Position numbers and translations under genes: made by a program. From Dasypus novemcinctus (Eukaryota > Chordata > Mammalia > Cingulata > Dasypodidae), in the NCBI RefSeq assembly GCF_030445035.2, contig NC_080680.1, positions 54,015,212-54,079,211 on the forward strand: a stretch of 64,000 nucleotides of DNA, given 5' to 3'. Below the pieces are notes generated by a model, which saw nothing but the letters and a program-made list of their open reading frames with translations, made no database searches and was not told where the DNA came from. Shown here in pieces: positions 47,357 through 59,400 of the stretch (its first letter is position 1; every line of letters begins with the position of its first letter).

Positions 47357-48446
47357 TTTTTTTAAATTTTTTTATTATTTTTTTTATTCATTTTTTAAAA
47401 AATATTACATTCAAAAAATATGAAGTCCCATTCAACCCCACCACCCCCACCCCTTACTCCCCCCACAGCAACACTCTCTCGCATCATCATGACACATCCA
47501 TTGCATTTGATAAGTACATCTCTGGGCATCACTGCACCTCATGGTCAATGGTCCACATAATAGCCCATACTCTCCCACGTTCCATTCAGTGGGCCCTGGG
47601 GGGATCTACAATGTCCCGTACTTGTCCGTGAAGCACCACCCAGGACAACTCCAAGTCCCGAAAACACCTCCACATCTGATCTCTTCCTCCCATTCCCCGC
47701 ACCCAGCAGCCACCATGGCCACTTTTCCCACACCAATGCCACATTTTCTCTGGGGACTTTGGATTGGTTGTGTCCATTGCACTTCTATGTCAAGAGGGGG
47801 CTTACATTACACATGGATATTGGATGCAATCCTCCTGCTTTCAGTTGTAGGCACTCTAGGCTCCATGGTGTGGTGGTTGACATTCTTCAACTCCATGTTA
47901 GCTGAGTGGGGTAAGTCCAATAAATCAGAGTGTAGGAGTTGAAGTCTGTTAAGGTTCAGGGCGTGGCTATCATATTGTCAGTTCAGAAGGCTAAGTTTCA
48001 ATTTCACAAGAAAAGAATCATAAATACAATCATGAATGTCAAGGGCCTGGTGTAATGGTCTGACTTCCTTCCTAGGCACTGCCCATGTACTCAGGGGATA
48101 CTTGCCATTCTACTAGACAATGTAGCAGGACTTCCCAGGATGGGAATTCAATATTCTTTTGGTTATTGTATGGATCTCTACCCACTGACACAATGCCCCA
48201 TGAACATTTGAACATATTCATATCACTTAGAGGCATACCCCAGCTGCACCCCTCCCCACACATCCCCCCATCACTGACACCCTGCACCAGTGATCCTCCC
48301 TTGTTACAGGTCTGTGATCCAAAATCTCTACAAAAATGAAGTAAAAAAAAGTAACCAAATAAAATAAATAGTTAAAACAATAACAGTAATTTAAAAAATA
48401 AAAAATCAAATACAATAATAAAATATTGAAATAAAATAAAGCTTTT
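47357..48446 (-). mobile_element. Xenarthran-type L1 3'-UTR segment
   Basis: T-rich left end, then 'gaagtcccattcaacccc', 'catcatgacacatccattgc' and 'catggccacttttcccacac'. It matches 17,967 and 52,548 in the same orientation but is longer. Its right end is A-rich ('aataaaataaagc' to 48,446), so both ends look like tails. A 120-base block at 48,075-48,195 resembles 49,009-49,130 in the same orientation. The open frames of 114 and 133 residues on the plus strand are antisense UTR and not genes. Confidence 0.75.
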
Positions 48447-48507
48447 TTATACATTGTGTCTTTCCTCGCCATGAGATCTGTTACCTTGTATGTACAGTGA
48501 AAATTTC

Positions 48508-48558
48508 TTCCGTATGTTTCCGTATGTTCCGTATGTTCCGTATGTTTCTTCCGTATGC
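48508..48558 (+). repeat. Short minisatellite, TTCCGTATGT unit
   Basis: Five imperfect copies of a 9-14 base unit containing 'ccgtatgt': starting near 48,508, 48,519, 48,528, 48,537 and 48,549. Each keeps a CpG. It lies between two L1 3'-UTR pieces. Confidence 0.9.
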
Positions 48559-48564
48559 AATATC

Positions 48565-49130
48565 TTATTTTTTTCGTTTTATTTTTAAAGAAGTTTTAGG
48601 TTACAGAAAAGTCACGCAGAAAATATAGGGGATTCCCATATACCCAATGCCCTCTTCATTTTCCATTCTCCCTTATTAATAACATTTTACATATGGAAGG
48701 TACATTTGTTACAATTGATGTACAAATACTGTAGCATTGTTACTGGCCATAGCTAATGGTTTATATGTTGCACCATATACTTTTGTAGGTTCTGATGAAA
48801 TTTAAAATGTCTTGTATCTGTTATTGCAGAATGATGCAAAACAATTCTAATGCCCTAAAAATACCCTATGTTTCATCTATTCTATTTTTCCCTCCCCCGC
48901 CCCTCAGAACCCATGGTAACCACTAAGTGTCCATTTTTGAAGAATAAGATACATAGTTATTTGCAATAATATTGAGGTCTTGACAAACTGGTCTGTTTTA
49001 TTTTATTAGGCATTGCCTATGTTCTCAAGAAATTTTTGTCCCTCTGAGAACATAGCGGGATTCCCCAAGATGGGAGTTTAATATTTTCTTGTTTATTGTA
49101 TGTTTCTCCATCCATGTGGACTCTCTCTAA
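48565..49130 (-). mobile_element. L1 3'-UTR segment, minus orientation, with block A
   Basis: Left part is T-rich, then 'aaaatataggggattcccat', 'ggtacatttgttacaattga' and 'ccctcccccgcccctcagaa'. These align with 47,357-47,710 at the same order and orientation. From 49,009 'aggcattgcctatgttctca' and 'gggattccccaagatgggag' match 48,075-48,195. The strand label refers to the T-rich left end. Confidence 0.6.
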
Positions 49131-50375
49131 GCCAAACTCAGGATATAAACACCCTACCTTCCCTCTCAGGGTGGGACATGACTCCTTGGAATGAGCATTC
49201 CTGGCACTGAGGGATTATCACCAATTGCCAACTAGCAACGCATCTGGAAAAAGACCTTGAACAAAAGGAAGAAATACTAAATACAAATAAGTTTTAATTA
49301 TTAAGAGATTTCAAATTGAGTCAGGAGGTCATTCTAGAGGTTATGCTTATGCTCATCTCAGCAGGAGTTCATTGACTGCCACTGTAAACAGTGCTTCAAA
49401 CAGTGGGGCTCCTGAGGGCTCTAGAGACATCTAGACACTATAAGCAGGGTAGACAAGCTCAGGAATTCAGCATGCGGTCAGTGGGCCTTACTTTGGAATT
49501 CGTGCTCCCCAGTATAATAGAGTAAGACTCACTTATAGTTTCTCTACCAGGGTTTTCTGCTCCTTTTATTTGAAGCTATGATTAGCACTGTACCTTTTAA
49601 AGATACGTCCCATTGACTTAAATCTTCAGTCTGTTCATGTGCAGGTTGTTCCCTGAATCTCAACAGAGTTGCAAAACCTATTCTCCAGTTCATTGGACTC
49701 ACTCAGGACATTTAACAAGGAGATGATGATGGACAACACCCTCCCTAGGAACAGAGAATATCTGCAACTGTAAGCAAGATAGTTCCATCCATCTGCCCCA
49801 TGGGATTTAAGTTGCTCTCAGTTAGAAACTGAGTAGACATCACCATCCTAAAATCCTCAAGATTGGGGAATGAACAATGGACTAAAGTAAACTTAATTTA
49901 TTCTATTATAGACTTACTATTATTCTAGCAATGGAAGAACTTTTATCATTGATATAAAGGCAGTGGCCACCAGGGTTTTGAGGAGAGGGAGAGGGAAGAA
50001 TAGGTGTAACATGGGAGTATTTTCTGGACATTGGAATCTTCCTGCATTACATTGCAATGACAGATACCACCCATTATAAATTTTGTCATTACTTATAAAA
50101 TTGTGCAGGGCAGAGTATAAACTATAATATTAAGCATTAGCAGTAATGCTTCAATATATGTTCATCAATTGTAACAAATGCACCACACTAATGAAAAATG
50201 TTGTTAATGGGGGAAAGTGTAAGTGTGGGAGGGAGTGGGGCATATAGGAATACCCTATTTTTTTTTAAAGATTTATTTATTTCTCCCCCCTTTCCCCACC
50301 CTATTTTTTAAATGTAATTTTTATGTAATCTAAAAATTCTTTAAAAACTAAAAATTAAAAAAATAAAATTCAGGA
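49131..50375 (+). mobile_element. L1 3'-UTR segment, plus orientation
   Basis: 'gggacatgactccttggaat' and, near the end, 'gttcatcaattgtaacaaat' with 'aatgttgttaatggggg' are L1 3'-UTR text in sense, ending in an A-rich tail near 50,375. Its last 700 bases are the reverse complement type of 47,357-48,000. Together with the segment on its left it makes an inverted arrangement. Confidence 0.7.
50259..50297 (-). repeat. Tiny SINE tail insertion
   Basis: 'ttttttttaaagatttattt' and a C/T patch match the reversed 3' tail of the DAS-type SINE, as at 14,990. It is flanked by 'accctatttttt' on both sides (50,252 and 50,298), so it is a 5'-truncated insertion of about 40 bases. Confidence 0.7.
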
Positions 50376-50379
50376 TGTT

Positions 50380-51062
50380 TTCTGCTTGTAACCTACTGGG
50401 TACAACTCATGCAGTCAACTGATTATATTAATATTAATATTAAAATGATAAAAATTAAGAAATGTAAAATATGTTTCTTTACTAGTGAATAAACTGACAG
50501 CTTAGAGAATTTGTATTGCAAACTAGAGCAAGCCAAACTTGAAGGAAGTGGAAATAGGCTAAAATGGAATAAGTTAAGGGAATGTATGTTTAAGTAATAA
50601 ATTCCTTGTTGAAACCAGGATTTCTAAGGAGGTCACACTACTACTGTTTGTACTCTATGAATTTAGACCATATTAAAAATTTAGGTAGTCAATTATAATG
50701 TGTTGGATGTGGTAACTCCTAAAGTCTTTATAAATTTAGTGGAAACAATGATTGTTGTCATATATGCTAAGATAAATTTCAACTTTATTAAGGATTATCA
50801 AGCATTTATTTATTAAGCATTATCAAGGATTTATCTGCAAAAAATAAATAAATTATGGTTGTTAAATACATATATGTATATATTTTCAATCTGCATTGTT
50901 AAAATTATAAATTTAAGATATTGAAAATCATAAATTTAAAATATGCCTGTTTTACCAAAGTTTAGTGAAAATTAAGTGCTAAAGCATAGTTTAAAAGTCA
51001 GTCAAAAATTGAACTTGAACATTTCAATATTTGGTTAAAGTGATCATTATATTTTCTTATAT
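50380..51062. other. Non-coding, nothing recognised
   Basis: AT-rich, with several direct repeats of 'gcatttattta' and 'aaatttaa' type but no family seen. Confidence 0.45.
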
Positions 51063-51250
51063 ATTTTTTAGAAAGATTTATTTCATTTATTTATTCCACA
51101 CTCACCCTCATTATATTGTCTGCTTTCTGTGTCCATTTGCTGTGTACTCTCTGTGTCTGCTTATCTTCTCTTTATGAGACACTGGGAACCAAACGTAGGA
51201 CCTCCCATGTGGAATTGGAAGCTCAATTGCTTGAGCCACATCTGTGTCTC
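51063..51250 (-). repeat. DAS-type SINE
   Basis: T-rich start with 'gaaagatttatttcatttat', 'ctgctttctgtgtccatttg' and, near the end, 'aggacctcccatgtgg' and 'caattgcttgagccacat'. This is the reverse complement of the SINE head. Old copy with decayed boxes. Confidence 0.8.
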
Positions 51251-51513
51251 TATGTTACTTTTGAAATAGTTGTTTAGTATTTTAGGAATTACTATAGGTC
51301 CTCTGAATTGACACATACCCAATTTCCTTGGCTATAACTTCAAAGTGGAATGTAATACTTATTTTTTTCTAGTGATGTGCAAACCATTTAAACTTCCAAA
51401 GTTCTTAAGGTATCAATAAGTCATTATTTGAAGCTGTTTTTAACATTATTCAGTCATGCTGTGCAGGGAAGAGAATGAGCAAATAAAAATTTTGACTATT
51501 CAAATCCAATCCC
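51251..51513. other. Non-coding, nothing recognised
   Basis: AT-rich intervening sequence. Confidence 0.4.
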
Positions 51514-52009
51514 AGGAAAGTGGATATGGCTCAGGGACTGGGCTTCTGCCTACCACATGGGAGGTGGCTGGTTTGAATCCAGGTGCCTCCTAAAGAAGAC
51601 AGTGAGCTGATGTGACTGGCAGGCATAGCAAGCTGACACAACACAATGATGCAAGAAGAAAAGCAAGAGACACAAGAAGAAAACCACAGTGAGAGACAAC
51701 AAAAGCAGGGAGCAGAAGTTCCCAGTGCCTCATAAAGAAGACAACAAGCTGATGCGAGCAGCAGGCATGGCAAGCTGACACAACAAGGTAATGCAACAAG
51801 AGACATGGGAGGAAAAAAAGAATGGGATACACAGCAAAGTGGGGAGCAGTGGTGGCTCAAGTGATTGGGCACCTTCTTCCCACATCAGAAGTCCAGGAGT
51901 TGGCTACTGGTGCCTCCTAAAGGAAATAAGAAAGACAAACAAATACAGCAAGTGAAAACCACAAAGGGGTGAGGAGTAATAAATAAATAAAATAAATCTT
52001 TAAAAAAAT
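51514..52009 (+). repeat. DAS-type SINE, composite with two heads
   Basis: First head at 51,514-51,590 has A box TGGCTCAGGGA and B box GGTTTGAATCC (51,570-51,580). A second head at 51,841-51,925 has 'ggtggctcaagtgattgggc'. Between them, a body with 'agctgatg' and 'gcaagctgacacaaca' occurs twice (51,605 and 51,745). It ends in 'aataaataaataaaataaat'. The structure is a composite of related monomers. Confidence 0.85.
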
Positions 52010-52545
52010 ACAATATCAAAGCAATGCAAATTAAGTGCTTGCTTTACCAAAATCATATATTGATAAGTTGACTATATTATGAAATAATTAACAGAAATTT
52101 GGTTGTTTTTATGCTATTTAGAAATAGACATAAACATGGAGTGTAGTCATAGATTACAGATACATAAAGCTAGTATTCAAATGAACTAAAATTATTTTAC
52201 TGTCATAATCATTATTATTCTCCAAAATTGTCAATATCATTGCAAGTAAAAGACGACGTCTGAGATAGAAATGAGAAAACCTTTTTTTGCTTAAACAAGA
52301 AATTTTAGAACTTCATTTTATTTTCTCAGAACAAAGCAATATATACTTTAATGAAAAAATCTCTATTTAAGAATATATTGCTGGTTGTCTATAGTTATCT
52401 GATTTTATGGCCTTAAAACATAAAAATGAAACCTCTTGGCATAAATTAAACATAATTGATATTAAGATTGTCATGCGTACTGATCAATTTTATCAAGTAT
52501 GGACTTTTGATCCTAAGGGATAAAGCCATTCAGTAAGGATTCATT
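52010..52545. other. Non-coding, nothing recognised
   Basis: AT-rich sequence between a SINE and an L1 tail, without gene signal. Confidence 0.4.
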
Positions 52546-52547
52546 TA

Positions 52548-52990
52548 TTTTTATTTTTTTTATTAAATTGTCTTTTTTATAAGGTACATAGATCACAGAA
52601 AATGTTACATTAAAATATATGAGATTCCCACATAACCCACCTCCCATCCCCCCCACCCCCACTCCTCCCACATTAACAACCTCTTTCATCATTGTGGCAC
52701 ATTCATTGCATTTGGTGAATACATTTTGGAACACACTGAAACACATGGATTTTAGTTTGCCTTGTAATTTACACTCTCCCCCAGTATATTCAGTGTGTTA
52801 TGGCAGGATGTATAATGTCCAGCATCTGTCCCTGCAATACCATTTAGGACAACCTCAAGTCCTGAAAATGCCCCCATATCTCATCTCTTCTTCCCTCTAC
52901 CTGCCCTCAGCAACTACCATGGCCACATTCTCCAAATCAATGCTACAGCTTCTTCCATTACTAGTCACATTCATTTATGCAAATTCAGGC
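52548..52990 (-). mobile_element. L1 3'-UTR fragment, xenarthran-type
   Basis: T-rich left end, then 'gagattcccacataaccc', a C-rich patch, 'ggcacattcattgcatttgg' and 'catctcttcttccctctacc', followed by 'caactaccatggccac'. Same family and orientation as 17,967 and 47,357, and more diverged. The 138-residue plus-strand frame over it is antisense UTR. Confidence 0.75.
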
Positions 52991-53180
52991 TTTGAGCAGG
53001 TGGTGAAGGAAACTGGTGATAGGATAATGCTATAAATGCTTTTGAATTATGGTTTTCACTCAACAAGGAGGATTTAGTGATTTTATGGAGCAAATATAGA
53101 TTTTAGGGTAAAGTAAATATAATGCTCACTTAGCCATTTTTCAGTGGATGCTCTTCTACATGTATAGCCAATGATAATGC

Positions 53181-53420
53181 TAGCAGACACTTCCATAGAC
53201 TTATTATGTGCCAGACACTGCTCTAACAGCCTTAATGATGTTAATTGTGTAATCTTCACAACAACCTTGTTAGTTGGACTTTTGTCATCACCATTTTATA
53301 GATGCAGAAAATGAGGTTCAGAAAGGTTATTTACCTTGCCCAAGGTCACAGAGCTCTTAAGTGGCACAATTAGGGAATGTGGCAGAGCTTTTAAGCACTA
53401 TGTATATACTATTTGTTTAA
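53181..53420 (+). repeat. MIR SINE, well preserved
   Basis: 'cttattatgtgccagacact', 'acaacaaccttgttag', 'ccattttatagatgcag', 'aaatgaggttcagaaag' and 'gcccaaggtcacagagct' follow the MIR consensus closely, including its conserved core. The best MIR in the window. Confidence 0.93.
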
Positions 53421-53424
53421 AAGT

Positions 53425-56400
53425 AAAGCAAATAGTTTAAAAGTAAGTAAAAATGATATATCCAGTCACACAACTTCTATTTTTATCTTTATTTTGAAAG
53501 GACTATTGGTTCTAAACCATAAGATGGCATTTTGTTCAGAAATAGTTAAAATTGAGGAAGATATTTTGGTATTTATGTAATAACAAAGAGGGATAATGTT
53601 TAACCAATACAACTTTAATTTAGATGTTAAATTGCAAAGAAAATCTAAACCAAATCTTTCAAGAGTAAAGAAATCAAAGATGCTTGGATATTCTCAAGAG
53701 AAAATTAGAGATTTGTCATATATTTCCAGACTTTGCCATGAATGATACTGATCAAATCTTAAATAAATTCCTGTTTTAATCAGAATCCTGTTGTTAAAGG
53801 GGCTAAGTACATCATCAAAGCTCAAGTTCAGTGTCCTTCCTACAATACTACTATATTTATTGTATCTACTGTCTTTGCAGTGTATGGATTTGGGCAGGAA
53901 TTTGGATACTCAAAATTTTTCCTAAAATGGTGAAATCAACAAAAAAATTACTAAAGAACTATAATATAGACACTTTCGAGTTATTAACTAACCCTACATG
54001 TAACTCCCTTATACACTTTATTTCTATTTCTAATGTTTAAAGCAATTACATCTAAAACATTTCAGAAATGATCAAAAGGAAACAGCAGGCATGTTGGTAC
54101 ATAAATATGATTATAGGCACAAAAATATAGGATTGTCAAGGGGGGAAATTATTTATATGGCATCCAAAAACACAACAATCTATTTTAAATATTCATTTGC
54201 AGCTTTTCAGAATTCTGATTAGCAGTTGAGAAATGAGTACCACATTTATATTAGATAAACAGTGAATATAGTAAAGGAAGCAGCAGAGATAATGAACACA
54301 GTAGTCTCTTTTTGGGAGTGATAATACAATCTTTAAAAATAAAAGCAATTGTCCAACAAGAAAAAAATGTGGCAGAGTGTATATCAAACATAACATTTAT
54401 GCTGTAAGACCATTAATGAATTCCAATCAACACTTCAGAAGTCAAGGAATGAAAATAATTTTATATTATCACTTGTTAAATGTTTAGAATTTTGGAAATG
54501 ACATTCTCATATCAGTGATTTTGTATCCAGATGGACATATGATATATGGGAAACAATAAACCTCACAAAACAAGATATTAACTTCATAATTTTTCTTTTC
54601 TCACTCTCGAATCATGAGAGGACACCAAAGTGATTGCAGCAAAGCTAAATTGATAATGTCAACAATAAGTATAATCCTTTTTCTCAAAGGATGAAAGTTT
54701 TTTGATTTCCTGTGTAAAACTATGAAATAGATAATCCACAAATAGAAAACTGAAAGTGTTCTATACATACTAATCATGGTAATCATCCCAAAAGAGAAGT
54801 GAATCTTTGGCTTTTTGAATCAAAGACCAATATAACAGGGAAAGAAAACTTGAGATACCAGGAAACATTATCAGTAAAATTCTAATTAAATTATAGGCCC
54901 TCCAGTTAAAATTTATCATTCTTCTATTAGAAGATAAAATAAAATAAATAAGTGATTAATCATGAAACTCAAGATACTGATTAGAGTTCACTGTTGGAAA
55001 AGTAATTTGGTAGCTGCATTAGATGACAGGGCTGAAGACTGAAGTGTGTTCTGACAAAGCAAAGCTCAATCCAAGGTATTTGATGATAGGAATTGAATGA
55101 TACTGGAAATTCAAGTAAAATAAATAATTGTCTTTCACCATTAAGCAAGGGCACCTCAGACTTCTCAATATTAATGAAGTGGTGGGTGAGTAGAGGGAAA
55201 AGATAACTCACCTTTATTTTGTTACCTTCAAGCTTCTAGGTACTGTAAATAGCATTTTCATGAATAGTATCTTATTTGATTCAAATAATACTCCTCTTAT
55301 TGTAGGTGATATTCATGCACTGAAGAGGTTTAGACTGTTAGTGGCACTCACCATGGTCCTTCCATAGAGTCACAGCCGAATGCAGCATTCAAAACAAATG
55401 GAATAATCCCTTTAAGATCAAGACTCTTCTGCTTTAGCAAGGTAGGCACAGAATGACTTCAAATAAAGGGAGCTAATTTATATCAGCCTTTCTGAGTAAA
55501 ACTGAATACAAAATAGGCCCCATAACTTGGATATAACTATATCTGTACTAACAAACAAGGCTTAAATCTTGTTATTTACCCAAGTTCACTATGCAGTACA
55601 AGAAAGAACTGACAACAGACTTTGAATAATATGAAATGTCTAATAAACAGTAAAAAGAAAAGAAAAATGCTTAGGAAAAGAATAGACAAATATGCATAAC
55701 ATAAATATTTTTCTGGGTCTGTTTGTACTCCCTCCCAGGAAACTTTATTCTAATTTCTGCCTGGTTCCTAAGGGTTAGCACATTGATTGATTTCTTCCAG
55801 TCAACCATATTTTTTTTCCAAATTCAAAAACTAACACCTAAACCAAATGAAGCAATCATGTGTGTGTGTGTTTCATATATATTAAAAATCTGGAGATTAA
55901 TCCAGTTACTCTATGTGGATCAATATCATAATATATTTGTAGAACAATAGGAGCTAAAACACAAATTGGTCTCTGTTCACTCAGACAACAGACAGTTCTC
56001 TGGTGTGATAAAATTTCTCTTCCACACTTGTAGTAAACCTTAAATGATGAAGTTTGCTATTGACTGGACTTCAGAGAGCAAGCTTCTTTATCCTGTCTGA
56101 CATCACAGGAAGATGCAAATGGATTGTTAAGGGAAGATGAGATTTCTTGTGAAAGCAGTAATAATGTATGGCGAACAATAACACACTTATCCTTTATTGC
56201 AGTGAGGGACTATACATCATATATTATAGAGGTAATAAAGATGGAAATTTTGAATAATTTTCCTAGACATATTATCTAAATAAGTAGAAAAATAATGAAA
56301 TAAATTCATGAGTGTGTGTACATGTGTTTGAATTGAGAGTGAGAATGAGAGAAAGAGAAATTTACAACAAACAGAAATGATTACATTATAGCTGGTGGGT

Positions 56401-57080
56401 TTGTGAATGGCATTATTTTTCTTCCATATAAACATTTGCATATTTTTAAATGTCTATTGTAATCAAGGTATATATCTTTAAAAGAGCAAGAGGAAAGACA
56501 GAATAACCTGATAATCTGTAAATTTTTATTCTGGGATACATGGAAATGAAGTAAAAAATACATTAATATAGAAAGAAATGTGAAGTCATTTTGAAAAAAA
56601 TGGAATTGCTAAAGGCAATACTGTAAAGATAATTCATTTCAATAGATAACACAGGGTGTTCAGAGGAATACAGTAAATAGCCCTAATCTACAAAAAAGAG
56701 AAACCATTTCCACAGTGAAATTTGTATGGAGAAGGTCACAGTCAATTTGGCATAGAGTGAACAGAATAAGGCTAAGGTACCGAAAAGAAAAAAGAGGCAT
56801 AAAAATAATTTAAAGGTGAAAAATGAAATAACAATTAATATATTATTATAAATTATATGTAAATATTTATATTTGAAAGGTAGAAAATCATTACATCACC
56901 ACTGGAAAATGATAAGCTATTCTGAAATTAAAGGTGTGAAGCCCAATAACCAAAAGATTACAATGGGTAGAACTGATCTAGAAAACCATGATTTACTTTA
57001 AGAAAGCAGAGTGAGCCTCAAGAGAAAAACTTAAAATCATAAAAGCAGAGACAGATGATACAGTACAAAAGAATGAGTAT
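53425..57080. other. Non-coding, mostly unrecognised
   Basis: AT-rich sequence with no gene recognised. Near 55,225-55,420, 'ctaggtactgtaaatagcat' and 'gcactgaagaggtttagact' are weakly MIR-like. A short (TG)n lies at 55,859-55,871. The frames of 60-76 residues have no support. Confidence 0.45.
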
Positions 57081-57084
57081 GCTA

Positions 57085-59400
57085 TGGGAAAAGTTTGGGA
57101 AGAACTTCTTTTCTATTGTCAAAACACAATAGAGTGGGAAGTGGCTGTGGCTCAACTGATAAAGAGCATCCGCCTACTACAGGAGGGTCCAGGGTTCAAG
57201 ACTCAGGGCCTCCTGACCTGTGTGGTGAGCTGGCCCATGCACAGTGCTGTCACATGCAAGGAGTGCCATGCCATGCAAGGGTGTCTCCTGCATAGGGGTG
57301 TACCATGGGCAAGGAGTGCCACCCAACACGAGCACGAGAAAAGCACAGCCTGCCCAGGAGTGGCACCACTCATATGGAGACCTTATGCAGCAAGAAGATG
57401 CAACAAAAAAAAGCAACAGTTTCCTGGTGCCGCATGACAAGAAAGCAAGTGGACACAGAAGAACACACAGTGAAGGGACAGAGAGCAGACAATGGGGGGG
57501 GGGAGAGAAATAAAGAAAATAAATCTTTCAAAAAAAACACACAATAGAAGCAATATTGGAACTGAAGGAGGACCACCCCCTTTTGTGCCATTTGTATATC
57601 TCATGTCAAAGTGGATAGCACAGAACTTGATGGAAGAAAGACCTTAACATTCCTGTCCAGTCTACAAATGATAATGATGAATTTGCAAAACAAAGGACTC
57701 CTGCTATTGGAGAAGTTGCAAAATGTAAAGAAACCAAGACTTTCAGAAGAACTGGTGGTGGTGCTAGAAGCAATCTCAATGTGATTGGGGTGGTAACCAA
57801 AGAGAGAAGATTTATAAAAAGAAAAGCCAAAGCCAATCAAATCTGAGGGGAAACAGGAAGGTGTCTGTAGAGAACTGGTTGATAAGAAAGCTCTGAAGCA
57901 CATAACAGAAATGGGCTTCAGTAAGGAAGCACAGAAGTAATCTCTTATGGGTAGTGGCAACAACTTAGAAGCAGCACTGAATGTACTTCTTAATAGCAAT
58001 GAATGGAAAGCTGCTACAGATCTACCTCTGAGAGGTAAAGGAAAAGGTAGGGAGCAAATAATATCTGAAGTTGAAATTGACTTGGGAAATGCAAAGCCAT
58101 CAAGCACCCAGTACATTATTTGATTTTTTTGAGTCTACAAGGGGAACTTTGAACATAGAAGAACCTAAATCTTAACCACAACAGCTTCATCAGGGACAAC
58201 ATAGATTGTCAAATACAGAAAATGGAATAAAAGATAATAATCAACCAAGACATCTTCCTCAAAATGATACAACACAGCCAGGAAATGAAAAACCTCATTG
58301 TTTTCAAAGAGAAGCTGAAAATTCAAAAGTCAGTTTTAGAAGGCAGTGGATTACCTAGAAATAGAGGTCCTGAAAATCCAAGTACATCTTCAGGATCTGA
58401 AGTATGGGCTGAAGACAGAATCAAGTGTTATAGTTCATACTCTAAATAAGACAGAAATTAAGATACTTCATACCCTTCAAGTTTTCAGCACAATGATGGT
58501 GCTTTTTGAAAAAAGATAACTCCATACAAAGCAGACCAGGAAAAGGTCTAACCCGTGCAGAAGCAAAAGAAAATCTACTTCAAGAATCCATAGATTATAG
58601 TTATCAAAAATGTGGGAAAAGAGAAAACCAAACAACAAATTCTGATCATTTTTATGACAGGAAACCATGAACAATAAATAATGAAGCTTCAGTGGTATAA
58701 AGGTGGAAAAATATTTTAATGCACATACTATTACCAGAAACCTGTTAGAACTAACAGTTTCATTGGTGTTCCAAACGGAGAGACAGAAATGGCACTGAAA
58801 GGGAGGTGAGTAGGACTTATTAAATCAGCAGGATCCATCACAACTGCACCCCATGATGATAAAATATTTTATAATAGTAGCTCCAAAAGAAGATCTGGGC
58901 CGATTAAACCAGAAAAAGCACTAGAATTATCTATTCCTATGGAGTATGCAAAAATATATTGGTAAGACACCAAGTTTAACTGAGCAGAAGTTGAAGCTCT
59001 CCATTCCTGGATATGACAGCAGGTAAGTTCATTGATTATGGAAACTATAAAGAGGTGCTAAAATCAGGACATTTCCAACAGAGGTATGGGAGGAAGAAAG
59101 TACCTTCGACCAAACTCGAATTCCACAGAAGAGGTGATGGCCAGCCAAGATAATCAACTCAGCCAACCCAGCAGTTTTACCAACCACCCAGGCCCAGAAA
59201 TAACATGAAAAGAGTCTTCATGAAGAAAGGAGCAACTGAAATATGGCCAAAACCTGTTGCCAGATCTCCTACCTTCCTTTTATAGCAAGATGCAGTCACA
59301 GTGGATATTATTGTTTGACGAAAGAAAAAAAAAACCAGATTTTTAGAAAAATAAAGATTTAACTCTTACAAAGAATGGGAAAAAGTACTGAGTTAAATAA
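57085..59400 (+). pseudogene. TDRD3: Processed pseudogene of TDRD3, 5'-truncated, split by a SINE
   Basis: Intronless sequence matches TDRD3, a Tudor-domain protein that reads arginine-methylated histones and partners TOP3B. Pieces in order: SNIGTEG type start at about 57,548; the UBA domain with [14 protein letters not shown] near 57,888-57,930; LNVLLNS near 57,980; SGLPRNRG and SEVWAEDRIK near 58,340-58,425; SFIGVPNGE near 58,760; SKRRSGPIKPEK near 58,880; and the Tudor end near 59,030-59,140, followed by QFY.PP. Stops and frameshifts are frequent. About 30 bases are missing just before the Tudor core. The OB-like N-terminal part is absent. A SINE (57,133-57,535) sits near its 5' end, and the 3' UTR runs to about 59,400. 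The intron-free order of exons marks it as retroposed. Confidence 0.93.
57133..57535 (+). repeat. DAS-type SINE inside the TDRD3 pseudogene
   Basis: Starts 'gtgggaagtggctgtggctc'. A box TGGCTCAACTG at 57,148-57,158; B box GGTTCAAGAC at 57,193-57,202. Ends in a G run, then 'aataaagaaaataaatcttt' and an A run. The word 'aacacaatag' at 57,123-57,132 recurs as 'aacacacaatag' at 57,536-57,547, a target duplication. Its sequence is part of the TDRD3 coding text, so the insertion is younger than the pseudogene. Confidence 0.93.

Noticed and set aside
47541..47942. 133-residue plus-strand frame
   Set aside because: It lies antisense to the L1 3'-UTR segment that starts at 47,357, and similar frames occur over its relatives (18,029-18,391 and 52,619-53,035), so it is a shared property of the repeat.
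57601..58116. 171-residue minus-strand frame
   Set aside because: It is the antisense of the TDRD3 pseudogene, open because A/G-rich coding DNA has few stops on its complement.
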